Shown: positions 6,866-12,497 of the stretch, piece after piece
How positions within the stretch are numbered: the first letter of the stretch is position 1
How the letters are laid out: every line of letters begins with the position of its first letter
From: Anaerolineae bacterium
GTDB lineage: Bacteria > Chloroflexota > Anaerolineae > B4-G1 > SLSP01
Assembly: GCA_016934645.1 (NCBI GenBank)
Contig: JAFGSL010000229.1
Coordinates: 1 to 12,497 of the forward strand
DNA length: 12,497 nucleotides
Direction: 5' to 3'
The notes under the pieces: model-generated
What the model was told of the DNA's origin: nothing
Seen by the model: only the letters and a program-made list of their open reading frames with translations
The model's database searches: none
Translations under genes and position numbers: made by a program

Positions 6866-8042
6866 ACGGCCAATACGTTGCCGCCCACTCTTCCAACAAT
6901 TCGGCTGTAGCGCTGGTGAGTCGCCAGCCATCGCTAGTACGTACCGTCGCCCATTCGGTATCCCAAAGGCGACCGATAATCATTCCGCCCTCGTTATCCC
7001 ACGATGTCACCATCGCTGCTACGCGTGCGTTGTTGTCTGTCTCTGTGCCAGGGATGGTATGAACGCTCCCTACACTGACCCGAGCCGTGGTCGCAAAGCC
7101 GAGAGCCCATGTCTCATAGGTACGCCCTTCTTGGGGGTACAAAAGATTGTACGCGCCCGGCAAATCGCGGTCGTCGAGCGCTAGGTAGAAGGCGATCACG
7201 GCGTATTCGGGTTTGTGAGAGGGGTACGTTTGCGGGCGATTCAGTGCATACCAATCATAACGGTCGGTGGACCAGCCGTAGGTTTGTTCCCTCCAAGTAA
7301 AGATCACATACCAGGTCAGATTTGGCGCTTCGCGTTCGCGGTGGCCCTCCCAGATTTCCTCCGCAAGGTCGCCATCGCGATCCACAAAACGGACACCCGC
7401 ATCACCGTAGAAGTAGCCTAGACGGCGATAACCGGATGGCGCTGCATCGTCCCAGGTATAGAGGTGCAGGAGAGTCTCATTGTTGTCCGCGTGGCCGAAG
7501 ATGGCAATTTCCGGTGTCCCGTCGGCATTGACATCGCGCACTTCGACCTCGCATGTAGGATATTGCCCCAGGCCTACGTCCGGTTTACCTGCTTCAGGCG
7601 ATGCCGGTTCCAGAGAATAGGACGCGTCGCCGTCAAGGACGAAGGCGCTCAGGTGCGGTGGGGCAGTGTTTTGATGCGCCAGCGCCAGCCATTCAGGCAT
7701 ACCATCACCATCGGTGTCCTCATAGCGCAAGCAAACCAATGTCGTCGATTCATCTAGTGGCGCACCCACGGCCACCATCCCCGTATTCACCAGTTCATAG
7801 ATGATGGACGCATCGGGGGTGGGGACAGGCGTGACGGTCGGCGTTTCCGCCGGGGGAACGGGAGTAGGGATCAAGGTCGCAGTCGCCGTTCCTGTTGGGT
7901 GAGGCGTCGTGGTCGACGTTGGTGTTGGCGACGCCTGCGGGGCTATCACTGATGGTGATTCCGGCGAACATGCAACGACAACAGTGAGGATCAAGCCGAT
8001 CCATAGCCAGCTCCAGGGCCTGAACCCCAAAGGTCTTGGCAT
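6864..8042 (-). CDS. Surface lipoprotein with FG-GAP-like calcium motifs and NTF2-like C-terminus
   Basis: Encodes 392 residues from the ATG at 8042; an in-frame ATG at 8099 would add 19 polar residues before the signal peptide. Neither start has a strong ribosome-binding site, so the start is uncertain. The signal peptide ends in a lipobox, VVAC, with C25 the probable lipidated residue. A Thr/Pro stalk follows (about 28-75). The middle carries DTDGDGMPE, DVNADGTPE and DRDGDLAEE, DxDxDG-type calcium-binding loops as in VCBS/FG-GAP proteins. The C-terminal 110 residues (from PEYAVIAFYLALDDRD) look like an NTF2-like cone fold by spacing of hydrophobic and aromatic residues; this is inference. 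It is the first gene of a likely operon with the kinase (10-nt gap) and regulator, which suggests an extracytoplasmic input or accessory role. Confidence 0.8.
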   Translation of the reverse strand: MPRPLGFRPWSWLWIGLILTVVVACSPESPSVIAPQASPTPTSTTTPHPTGTATATLIPTPVPPAETPTVTPVPTPDASIIYELVNTGMVAVGAPLDESTTLVCLRYEDTDGDGMPEWLALAHQNTAPPHLSAFVLDGDASYSLEPASPEAGKPDVGLGQYPTCEVEVRDVNADGTPEIAIFGHADNNETLLHLYTWDDAAPSGYRRLGYFYGDAGVRFVDRDGDLAEEIWEGHREREAPNLTWYVIFTWREQTYGWSTDRYDWYALNRPQTYPSHKPEYAVIAFYLALDDRDLPGAYNLLYPQEGRTYETWALGFATTARVSVGSVHTIPGTETDNNARVAAMVTSWDNEGGMIIGRLWDTEWATVRTSDGWRLTSATAELLEEWAATYWP

Positions 8043-8129
8043 AGCTTTACAGCGCCCAATGCGTGCACTTCCCGCGGTTTTTAACTGGACAGAGAACATT
8101 TGTAGATCTTTAGGGTTTCGCCTAACATA

Positions 8130-8162
8130 AAGGGCGCGAAGTACTCAGGACTTCGCGCCCTT
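8130..8162. terminator. Strong hairpin, probable intrinsic terminator
   Basis: A perfect 13-bp stem (AAGGGCGCGAAGT with ACTTCGCGCCCTT) around a 7-nt loop at 8143-8149. On the minus strand it lies 54 nt after the stop of the TPDTG protein gene and is followed by TTTATGTT, a weak U-tract. It separates that gene from the lipoprotein operon. It could equally be a palindromic dispersed repeat. Confidence 0.7.
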
Positions 8163-8216
8163 CCTATTCATTCTTGCGTGTCAACAATTACGCGATGGAT
8201 AGGCAGCCTTTCACAC

Positions 8217-8852
8217 TCAGGCTTGACGGAGCCGACGCGCTGCAAAGAAGACGGCCATCAGCAAGAGCGCTGCGATCACCAAAGCGACTTCGCCTAAACC
8301 CGTGTCGGGCGTGCTTGTCGGTGTTGTGCTCGTTGTCCCCGACGTCGCTGAGCGAGTTGGCGTGGCCGTTGCGGCCTCCGTGAGGGCAGGTGTGGGGGTA
8401 CGGCGTACGACGGTGGGCGTTGGCTCAGTGCCTTCACCTTCGCCAGCCGCGGCTTCATCTTCGCTCGGGGTCGCCGTTGGCCCGATGACGGGTGTGGGGG
8501 TGAACGTGACGGTCGGCTTCGGTGTGGCGGTTGGCTCCGGCGTCGCTTCCTCTGCGGGCTGTGTCTCTTCGACTACGGGCGTTGCCTCAGTGGATCCAAC
8601 CTCCGGCGTGAGAGCCTCCGTTGCCACCACCGATACTGCCTGTTGTTGCGCCTGCATACGCGGGTTAATGACCAGCGCCCACACGGCAAACGTGATTAAC
8701 GCTAACGCCAACAGACCTCCCATAACAATGACGGCAATGAGGAAAGTCTTATTTTGCTGTTCCCCGGTATCCTGTTCTAACTCCTCCTCCTCCTCCTCCT
8801 CCTCCTCAAAAAGGCTATCGCTTCCTAATGTTTCAAACAGGTCATCCGCCAT
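8217..8852 (-). CDS. Two-pass surface protein with polyglutamate head and TPDTG sorting-like signal
   Basis: Encodes 211 residues; no enzyme domain recognised. The start is firm (AAGGAGG 7 nt upstream). Residues 1-33 are acidic and presumably cytoplasmic, with nine consecutive Glu (16-24). A transmembrane helix (about 36-62, ending VINPR) is followed by a Pro/Thr/Ala/Glu-rich stalk (about 85-180), probably extended and possibly glycosylated. The C-terminus has TPDTG (181-185), a hydrophobic helix (188-206) and the basic tail RRLRQA. That is the tripartite layout of a sortase-type sorting signal, with T in place of L at the first position. If processed, the protein would be linked to the envelope while also anchored by its first helix; if not, it is a simple two-pass protein. 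It has its own promoter and probable terminator. No sortase gene is in the window. Confidence 0.8.
   Translation of the reverse strand: MADDLFETLGSDSLFEEEEEEEEELEQDTGEQQNKTFLIAVIVMGGLLALALITFAVWALVINPRMQAQQQAVSVVATEALTPEVGSTEATPVVEETQPAEEATPEPTATPKPTVTFTPTPVIGPTATPSEDEAAAGEGEGTEPTPTVVRRTPTPALTEAATATPTRSATSGTTSTTPTSTPDTGLGEVALVIAALLLMAVFFAARRLRQA
8781..8807 (-). repeat. (GAG)9 trinucleotide microsatellite in coding sequence
   Basis: Twenty-seven nt of uninterrupted GAG codons (CTC on the plus strand) encode Glu16-Glu24 of the surface protein. Use of a single codon for all nine residues points to slippage expansion. Slippage by whole units would change length without a frameshift. Confidence 0.9.
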
Positions 8853-8859
8853 GCGCTTT

Positions 8860-8866
8860 CCTCCTT
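8860..8866 (-). promoter_or_regulatory. Consensus Shine-Dalgarno of the TPDTG protein gene
   Basis: AAGGAGG on the minus strand lies 7 nt before the ATG at 8852. It is the strongest ribosome-binding site in the window and suggests good expression. Confidence 0.85.
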
Positions 8867-8907
8867 GTGTATGTTGCAGGTCTGTGCGATCCTACCGCTT
8901 TGCTAGA

Positions 8908-8948
8908 CTAACGAAATTAGCCTAACTTTGTTAGCCTAACTTTGTTAG
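8908..8948. repeat. Three dyad units at 14-nt spacing in the 5' leader
   Basis: Three 13-bp units, 8908-8920, 8922-8934 and 8936-8948. The last two are identical perfect dyads, CTAAC-TTT-GTTAG; the first is CTAAC-GAA-ATTAG. They sit just after the predicted transcription start for the gene at 8852. Either a repressor operator array, or two alternating heptamers (TTAGCCT, AACTTTG) of the same repeat class found elsewhere in the window. Confidence 0.7.
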
Positions 8949-8960
8949 TCCATTTCTCTT

Positions 8961-8988
8961 ATTCTATCCCTAAAATTAAACTTTGCAA
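8961..8988 (-). promoter_or_regulatory. Putative sigma70-type promoter of the TPDTG protein gene
   Basis: On the minus strand, TTGCAA (8983-8988; 4 of 6 to consensus) is followed after 16 nt by TAGAAT (8961-8966; 5 of 6). Transcription would start near 8954, just upstream of the three dyad units, leaving a leader of about 100 nt. Predicted by eye only. Confidence 0.5.
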
Positions 8989-9037
8989 CAAATCAAAGCA
9001 TTCAGCGCAGAATGTACCTGAAGGCCGGGAATTCAAA

Positions 9038-9080
9038 GGGTGTTTTTGTGGCAGAACTTCGTCCCGCTACAAAAACACCC
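9038..9080. terminator. 43-nt hairpin, copy B of the family; probable terminator of the TPR gene
   Basis: A perfect 12-bp stem (GGGTGTTTTTGT, 9038-9049, with 9069-9080) encloses a 19-nt centre that extends the pairing imperfectly. On the minus strand it lies 64 nt after the TPR gene stop and is followed by TTTGAATT. Its flanks (AAGGCCGGGA upstream; TCTAAAACGCCGCTT downstream at 9081-9095) match those of the hairpin at 258-300, so it is also a dispersed repeat copy. Confidence 0.6.
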
Positions 9081-9143
9081 TCTAAAACGCCGCTTTAGTG
9101 CAAGATGAAATGGATAGCGGGTCTGTTGCCAGCCAGCTTATTT

Positions 9144-10628
9144 TTACACTTCCTCATCAGCGTAAAGTTGCCGGATTTCCTGGTACAGCGCATGGACGTG
9201 CTCAATGCGGCCCTGTTTCACGTACAGTCGCGCCAGGTCGAGATAGGCAGAGGTAAGTTTTTCCTGGGCAATGGCTGGCTGCAAGGAACCGATGGAACTG
9301 ACATCCCTGATCCAGAAACGTAGCGCCTCTTTGTAGCAGGCGATGGCGTCTTGAAGATTCTCCGCTGGGTCACCATCTTTGAGTTGCATGTAGATGTTGC
9401 CCAATTCGATCTGGGTCTGGGCGTAATCGAGGGGCGCTTGCTCCAGTGTGTAAACGGTGAGGACAGCTTTGTAGCACGCAATCGCGCGGCGCAGGTTCAC
9501 CGAGCGTTTCTCGGTCTGCCAACCACTCGGCAAGGCCGCATAGCTTTTTCCTAATTTGAATTGCAGTTCGGCATAGCCTGCCGATGTTCGCCCCGCACCA
9601 TGCCCTGCATCGCGGGCCGCAACGTAGACCTTGAGCGCCTTTTGGTAACAGGCGATGGCTTTTTCCAGGTTCTTACGACGATCTCCCTCTGTCAAGGCAA
9701 TATAGGTATTGCCCAGGTTGTTTTGCACCATCGCGTAGGAGAGCGGGGCCGATTCGGCGGTCCAAAAACGGGCAGCTTCGGTGTAGCAGGCGATGGAACG
9801 TCGAAGGTTGGCATCATCTCCAGTAGGCGATAGACGGGCGTATGCGTTGCCCAGGTTATTTTGTACCATTGCATAATCTGCCGGTGCAGCTTTGGGGGTG
9901 TAGATTTTAAGCGCCTCCTGGTAAGCGGCGATGGCCTTATGTGTGTTTTTGGCCTCGTCGCCTTCCGGCAATTGGATGTAGGAAACGCCGAGACTATTGT
10001 ACATCGCGGCCTGGGTATTGCGATCGCTCAAGTGGACGCAAGCAGCGATAGCCTGTTCCAACCAGAGGATATTCTGCGTCCAGCGTTTGCGCTGCGTATG
10101 ATAGATGTCCATCAGTGCGGCAAAATCGCGCACAAAAGCCCACTTCCCGGTCGCCAGTGCGCCCTCCCAGGCCGCCTGGACGTTGGGATAGAGTCTGTCT
10201 AGTGCTTCCAGCGCCTCGTTGTACTCAGGCCCTTGCAATCGTAAAATCTGCTCGTAGGCCAGGCTCAGGTAGTAGCCCGCCATACGCTGGGTGAGGACTG
10301 CGAAGTGCTCCCAGTGCTCGCGGGTGCGCCACATATTGAGCAGATATTGGCGGACGGCTTTATGGAAGACGTAACTGCTTGAGGTTTGTGGGCGGGCAAG
10401 TTCGGCGGCGACCAATTGCGAGAGGGCTACCACGGCTTCGGCCTCGTTCTTGCCGGTTAGAAGGACAAACAGGCGCATATCGAACTGCGCCGGTAGCGCG
10501 CAGATGCGCGCGGCTTCGGCGACTTCCGGTGGCAAAGCCTTGAGCGTCATATCCACCCATACGCGGATGGCTTCCTCGCCATATCCGCCTGCGCCAAACC
10601 ACCCTAATCCATGCCCGATTAAGCTCAT
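9144..10628 (-). CDS. Winged-helix plus TPR protein, STAND-like without the NTPase
   Basis: Encodes 494 residues. The start is firm, with GGGAGAG 7 nt upstream and a promoter at a normal distance. Residues about 22-105 (from IRVWVDMTLKALPPEV to FHKAVRQYLLNMW) resemble the winged-helix region that follows the NB-ARC ATPase in STAND proteins, ending in the characteristic FHxxVRxYL segment. A helical spacer follows, then about five extended TPR-type units of roughly 45-55 residues from near residue 195, recognisable by NNLGNxYxxL, GD, NLxxAIACYxxAL. No Walker A or B motif is present. TPR units are protein-binding scaffolds; partner and role are unknown. It is separated from oleD by 91 nt with its own promoter, so a link to olefin synthesis is not implied. 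Confidence 0.85.
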   Translation of the reverse strand: MSLIGHGLGWFGAGGYGEEAIRVWVDMTLKALPPEVAEAARICALPAQFDMRLFVLLTGKNEAEAVVALSQLVAAELARPQTSSSYVFHKAVRQYLLNMWRTREHWEHFAVLTQRMAGYYLSLAYEQILRLQGPEYNEALEALDRLYPNVQAAWEGALATGKWAFVRDFAALMDIYHTQRKRWTQNILWLEQAIAACVHLSDRNTQAAMYNSLGVSYIQLPEGDEAKNTHKAIAAYQEALKIYTPKAAPADYAMVQNNLGNAYARLSPTGDDANLRRSIACYTEAARFWTAESAPLSYAMVQNNLGNTYIALTEGDRRKNLEKAIACYQKALKVYVAARDAGHGAGRTSAGYAELQFKLGKSYAALPSGWQTEKRSVNLRRAIACYKAVLTVYTLEQAPLDYAQTQIELGNIYMQLKDGDPAENLQDAIACYKEALRFWIRDVSSIGSLQPAIAQEKLTSAYLDLARLYVKQGRIEHVHALYQEIRQLYADEEV

Positions 10629-10635
10629 ATGATTA

Positions 10636-10642
10636 CTCTCCC
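10636..10642 (-). promoter_or_regulatory. Ribosome-binding site of the TPR gene
   Basis: GGGAGAG on the minus strand is 7 nt before the ATG at 10628. It argues that the absence of an NTPase domain is genuine and not a wrong start. Confidence 0.75.
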
Positions 10643-10677
10643 ATCAATATTAACGTCCCACATTAATTCTTACCTTA

Positions 10678-10706
10678 ATTATACAATATGCGCATCCCTG
10701 CCGCAA
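10678..10706 (-). promoter_or_regulatory. Putative sigma70-type promoter of the TPR gene
   Basis: On the minus strand, TTGCGG (10701-10706; 3 of 6) is followed after exactly 17 nt by a perfect TATAAT (10678-10683). The start of transcription would fall near 10671, giving a leader of about 43 nt. The -35 box lies 14 nt beyond the oleD stop codon (10720-10722). Confidence 0.6.
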
Positions 10707-10719
10707 TAGGAAATTTGGG

Positions 10720-11829
10720 CTATTCATTTTTCATCCATACAACTATCCGCACCGTGACCTCTGCCATCGTGCGCTGCGGCGTGTAGCCGAAGTCGCGTTT
10801 GGCAGCGGCAATATCGTAGTAATGGCTTTGCGCTAGTTCGCTGGCGATAAAGCGGGTGAGGCGCGGCTCGCCGGGACGGTGCAGAATCGTATGGAGTTTC
10901 TCCAAAACTGCGCCAGTTGCGCGCGCTGTCCCCAGCGAGAGGCGCAGGCGCGGTTTGGGCAGATCGAGTGTGCGCAGGAGAGTGCGAACCCACACCCAGA
11001 GGTTGACCGGTTCATCCTGGCTGATGAAGTACACGCGTCCGTGGCCTGTCGGCCCGTCGAGCGGCGAACCGGGGGCCAACGCGTCAGCGGCAAGCAGATG
11101 CGCGCGCGCCGCGTCTTCTACGTCTGTGAGATCGACCTTGTTGGTTCCATCGCCGACCTGGGGCAACAGGCCGGTCTTGGCGTGGGCCAACAGGCCAGGG
11201 AGCAGGTGATTGTCGCGCGGCCCAATAATGAGATGCGGTCGCAGTGAAACCGTCAGTAGGCGGACGCCTTGTGCATCCGTACCATGCGCCGCGATCACAT
11301 CCTGTTCGGCGATGGCTTTGGTGTGCGGATAAGGGCTTTCGTAGTGGGTGGGGTAGGGGTAACTTTCATCCAGGCCTTCCTGTGGCGTCCCGTCGAAGAT
11401 AACGCTGGGTGAACTGGTATAGACTAACTTCGGCACGCCGTTGGCGCGGCACGCGGCGATCACGTTCTGCGTGCCGGTGACGTTGACGCCGTAGAAGTCA
11501 TCCCACGGCCCCCACATCCCGGCCTTCGCCGCCACGTGGAAGACGACGTCCACACCTGCGCACGCGCGGTTCACGGCCTCGGCGTCCTGCAAATCCCCGC
11601 GCACCACCCGCGCGCCCAAAGCCTCCAGCTCAGGATACGCGCCTCGCGCGAACACTGTCACGTCATCGCCCCGCGCAAGCAACTGCTCGACGATATAGCG
11701 CCCCAGAAATCCGCCACCGCCCGTGACAAGATTTTGGATTTTGGATTTTGGATTTTGAAGGCTCGTCGCTGGTTGCTGGATGCTGGATACTGGATGCTCG
11801 TTGCTTGTTGCTCGTTGCTTGTCACTCAT
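10720..11829 (-). CDS. OleD-like 2-alkyl-3-oxoalkanoate reductase (extended SDR)
   Basis: Encodes 369 residues. After residue 34 the protein is a standard extended short-chain dehydrogenase of the 3-beta-HSD/OleD type: TGGGGFLG (36-43) for NAD(P) binding, VVRGDL, VVFHVAAKAG, VYTSSPSVIFDG, catalytic Y167-xxx-K171 (YPHTK), then SLRPHLIIGPRDNHLLP and VYFISQDEPVNLW, all strongly OleD-like. In the known pathway OleD reduces the 2-alkyl-3-ketoacid made by OleA, and OleC converts the beta-hydroxy acid to a beta-lactone. The first 33 residues come from a 7-nt-phased repeat and show a 7-residue period (QNPKSKI); family members usually begin at the (M)xxLVTGG strand. No other start codon lies between, so the repeat-borne ATG is the only option. 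The nearest AAGGAG is 12 nt upstream, so translation may be coupled to oleC. Confidence 0.9.
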   Translation of the reverse strand: MSDKQRATSNEHPVSSIQQPATSLQNPKSKIQNLVTGGGGFLGRYIVEQLLARGDDVTVFARGAYPELEALGARVVRGDLQDAEAVNRACAGVDVVFHVAAKAGMWGPWDDFYGVNVTGTQNVIAACRANGVPKLVYTSSPSVIFDGTPQEGLDESYPYPTHYESPYPHTKAIAEQDVIAAHGTDAQGVRLLTVSLRPHLIIGPRDNHLLPGLLAHAKTGLLPQVGDGTNKVDLTDVEDAARAHLLAADALAPGSPLDGPTGHGRVYFISQDEPVNLWVWVRTLLRTLDLPKPRLRLSLGTARATGAVLEKLHTILHRPGEPRLTRFIASELAQSHYYDIAAAKRDFGYTPQRTMAEVTVRIVVWMKNE

Positions 11830-11877
11830 TTCTCGTTACTACTCCTTACTTCCTACTTCGTACTCCTTACTCCCTAC
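11731..11877. repeat. Array of 21 degenerate heptamers spanning the oleC-oleD junction
   Basis: The whole 147-nt block parses into 7-nt words without a single phase slip. The words drift from ATTTTGG (four at 11731-11758) through NTGCTGG and TTGCTYG to TCCTTAC/TTCCTAC. It resembles the short tandemly repeated heptamers (STRR) known from cyanobacteria. It contains the oleD ATG (11827-11829), the oleC stop (11839-11841) and the AAGGAG at 11842-11847, and encodes both adjacent protein ends. Its length is a multiple of both 7 and 3. Confidence 0.9.
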
Positions 11878-12497
11878 TTCAGGCTCTTTCCCCTTCAAAT
11901 ATCGCCGCAGGAAGAGTATAGAGACGGCGACGCTCAGAAGGATACTGAGAGCGCGGAACAGGTCACCGATGCGAACACTGACTGGCGGGCGCGTGTCGGG
12001 GTGCTGGACGGGTGGGCGCGTGTGCAGCGATTCGTGATAGTGTTTGACGGCCCACGTGGCCAGCTTCTCGCGCTGGATTTTGACGTTGTGACGCACATCC
12101 GTGGGGAAGATATCGGGATAGAACAGCACATCCTGGATGTCACGCGTGTGTGGATATTCCACGCCCAGGGCCAGCAGTTCCAACGTGAAGCGCTGTTTCT
12201 CCAGGATCGACTGGGGGAAGCGCCCCTTGCGCGGTTCGACGATGAGCACCGGGCGCTGGTGTCCCTGTGGGCCGACGCCGACCAGCGCAGTACGCTGTAC
12301 GTTGGGGTGGGCGTTGAAGATGGTCTCGCATGGTACGGGGAATAGGGTACCGTCGGGCGTTGTGACCCGGTGGGCCTTCCGCCCGCAGAACCACAACCGC
12401 CCCTGCGCGTCGAAGTAGCCCACGTCGCCCATGCGATGCCACACGCCACCGTCTGGATCCTGGATTTTCGCCAGCGCCGTCTGCTGGGGGCGGTTCA
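11839..12497 (-). CDS. OleC-like AMP-forming ligase / beta-lactone synthetase, 3' part
   Basis: The last 218 residues are visible; the frame stays open to the window edge, so the 5' part is missing. Visible ANL-superfamily motifs: MGDVGYFDAQGRLWFCGRK (A7/A8 region, with the ribose-binding Asp), then PCETIFNAHPNVQRTALVGVG, and DVRHNVKIQREKLATWA with the conserved C-terminal-domain lysine. These match OleC of the long-chain olefin pathway, which activates a 2-alkyl-3-hydroxy acid with ATP and closes it to a beta-lactone; the following oleD supports the call. Past the usual end near KLATWA there is an extension of about 70 residues: a Pro-rich linker, a likely transmembrane helix (FRALSILLSVAVSILFLRRY) and a repeat-encoded tail with a 7-residue period (EVGSKEY). 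The extension suggests membrane attachment. Confidence 0.88.
   Translation of the reverse strand, partial: NRPQQTALAKIQDPDGGVWHRMGDVGYFDAQGRLWFCGRKAHRVTTPDGTLFPVPCETIFNAHPNVQRTALVGVGPQGHQRPVLIVEPRKGRFPQSILEKQRFTLELLALGVEYPHTRDIQDVLFYPDIFPTDVRHNVKIQREKLATWAVKHYHESLHTRPPVQHPDTRPPVSVRIGDLFRALSILLSVAVSILFLRRYLKGKEPEVGSKEYEVGSKE
11842..11847 (-). promoter_or_regulatory. Repeat-borne ribosome-binding site candidate for oleD
   Basis: AAGGAG on the minus strand, 12 nt before the oleD ATG and immediately upstream of the oleC stop. The spacing is longer than ideal. It belongs to the heptamer array (word TCCTTAC on the plus strand), and a second copy lies at 11863-11868. Confidence 0.4.

Noticed and set aside
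6854..6931. Longer kinase start at 6931
   Set aside because: It would overlap the lipoprotein gene by 68 nt and adds a hydrophilic segment without family support; the ATG at 6853 has a ribosome-binding site and begins the first membrane helix.
8179..8184. Perfect TTGACA on the minus strand as a promoter for the lipoprotein operon
   Set aside because: No acceptable -10 box lies 15-19 nt downstream, and the strong hairpin at 8130-8162 would follow at once. The operon promoter remains unidentified.
8302..8925. Plus-strand open frame of 207 codons
   Set aside because: It is the antisense of the Pro/Thr- and Glu-rich gene at 8217-8852. Its Val/Gly/Ser bias and polyserine run simply mirror the opposite strand.
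11731..11877. CRISPR-like or minisatellite array
   Set aside because: The unit is 7 nt with no spacers, the words drift along the array, and no cas gene is present. It is a short degenerate tandem repeat.
11536..12345. Plus-strand open frame of 269 codons
   Set aside because: It overlaps the well-supported OleC and OleD genes and passes through the repeat array, whose 7-nt period keeps several frames open.

Overview
The window reads as chromosomal DNA of a Chloroflexota bacterium, probably of the Anaerolineae/Caldilineae/Ardenticatenia type. The evidence is indirect: Pro/Thr-rich linkers on surface proteins, a secreted protein ending in a hydrophobic YLP-type tail, an oleC-oleD pair, moderately high GC with many short-word intergenic repeats, and a sensor-kinase style common in that phylum. 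No rRNA, tRNA, CRISPR array or transposase was found. All eight genes lie on the minus strand, so the window reads biologically from right to left.

Layout in direction of transcription: (1) 12497-11839, the 3' part of oleC (AMP-forming acyl ligase / beta-lactone synthetase), followed after 9 nt by oleD (11829-10720, NAD(P)-dependent 2-alkyl-3-oxoalkanoate reductase). Together they are part of the long-chain olefin (head-to-head hydrocarbon) pathway; oleA and oleB would be expected beyond the right edge. (2) 10628-9144, a winged-helix plus TPR protein with its own recognisable promoter. (3) 8852-8217, a small two-pass surface protein with a polyglutamate N-terminus, a Pro/Thr stalk and a TPDTG sorting-like C-terminus. 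(4) 8042-4770, an apparent operon of a calcium-motif lipoprotein, a membrane histidine kinase and a NarL-type response regulator. (5) 4466-2574, a polytopic GT-C-type glycosyltransferase. (6) 2502-712, a secreted leucine-rich-repeat protein. The leftmost 711 bp has no gene I can support and is rich in inverted repeats.

The most unusual feature is repeat content. At least three, probably four, arrays of degenerate repeats are phased at exactly 7 nt: 3633-3667 (inside the glycosyltransferase gene), 5461-5502 (reaching into the kinase stop codon), 8908-8948 (leader of the TPDTG protein gene, where the units also form dyads) and 11731-11877 (21 heptads). The last array encodes the C-terminal tail of OleC, the OleC stop, the OleD ribosome-binding site and start, and an N-terminal extension of about 33 residues on OleD. 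The window also holds two related 43-nt hairpins with conserved flanks but different stem sequences (258-300 and 9038-9080), and a cloverleaf-like inverted-repeat element at 4563-4651.

Functionally the genes are an envelope-centred set: hydrocarbon synthesis, a glycosyltransferase, surface or secreted proteins and an extracytoplasmic sensing cascade. I see no defence, conjugation or phage module, and no single undescribed system that I could defend; the best leads are repeat-driven gene remodelling at oleC/oleD and the lipoprotein-kinase pairing.
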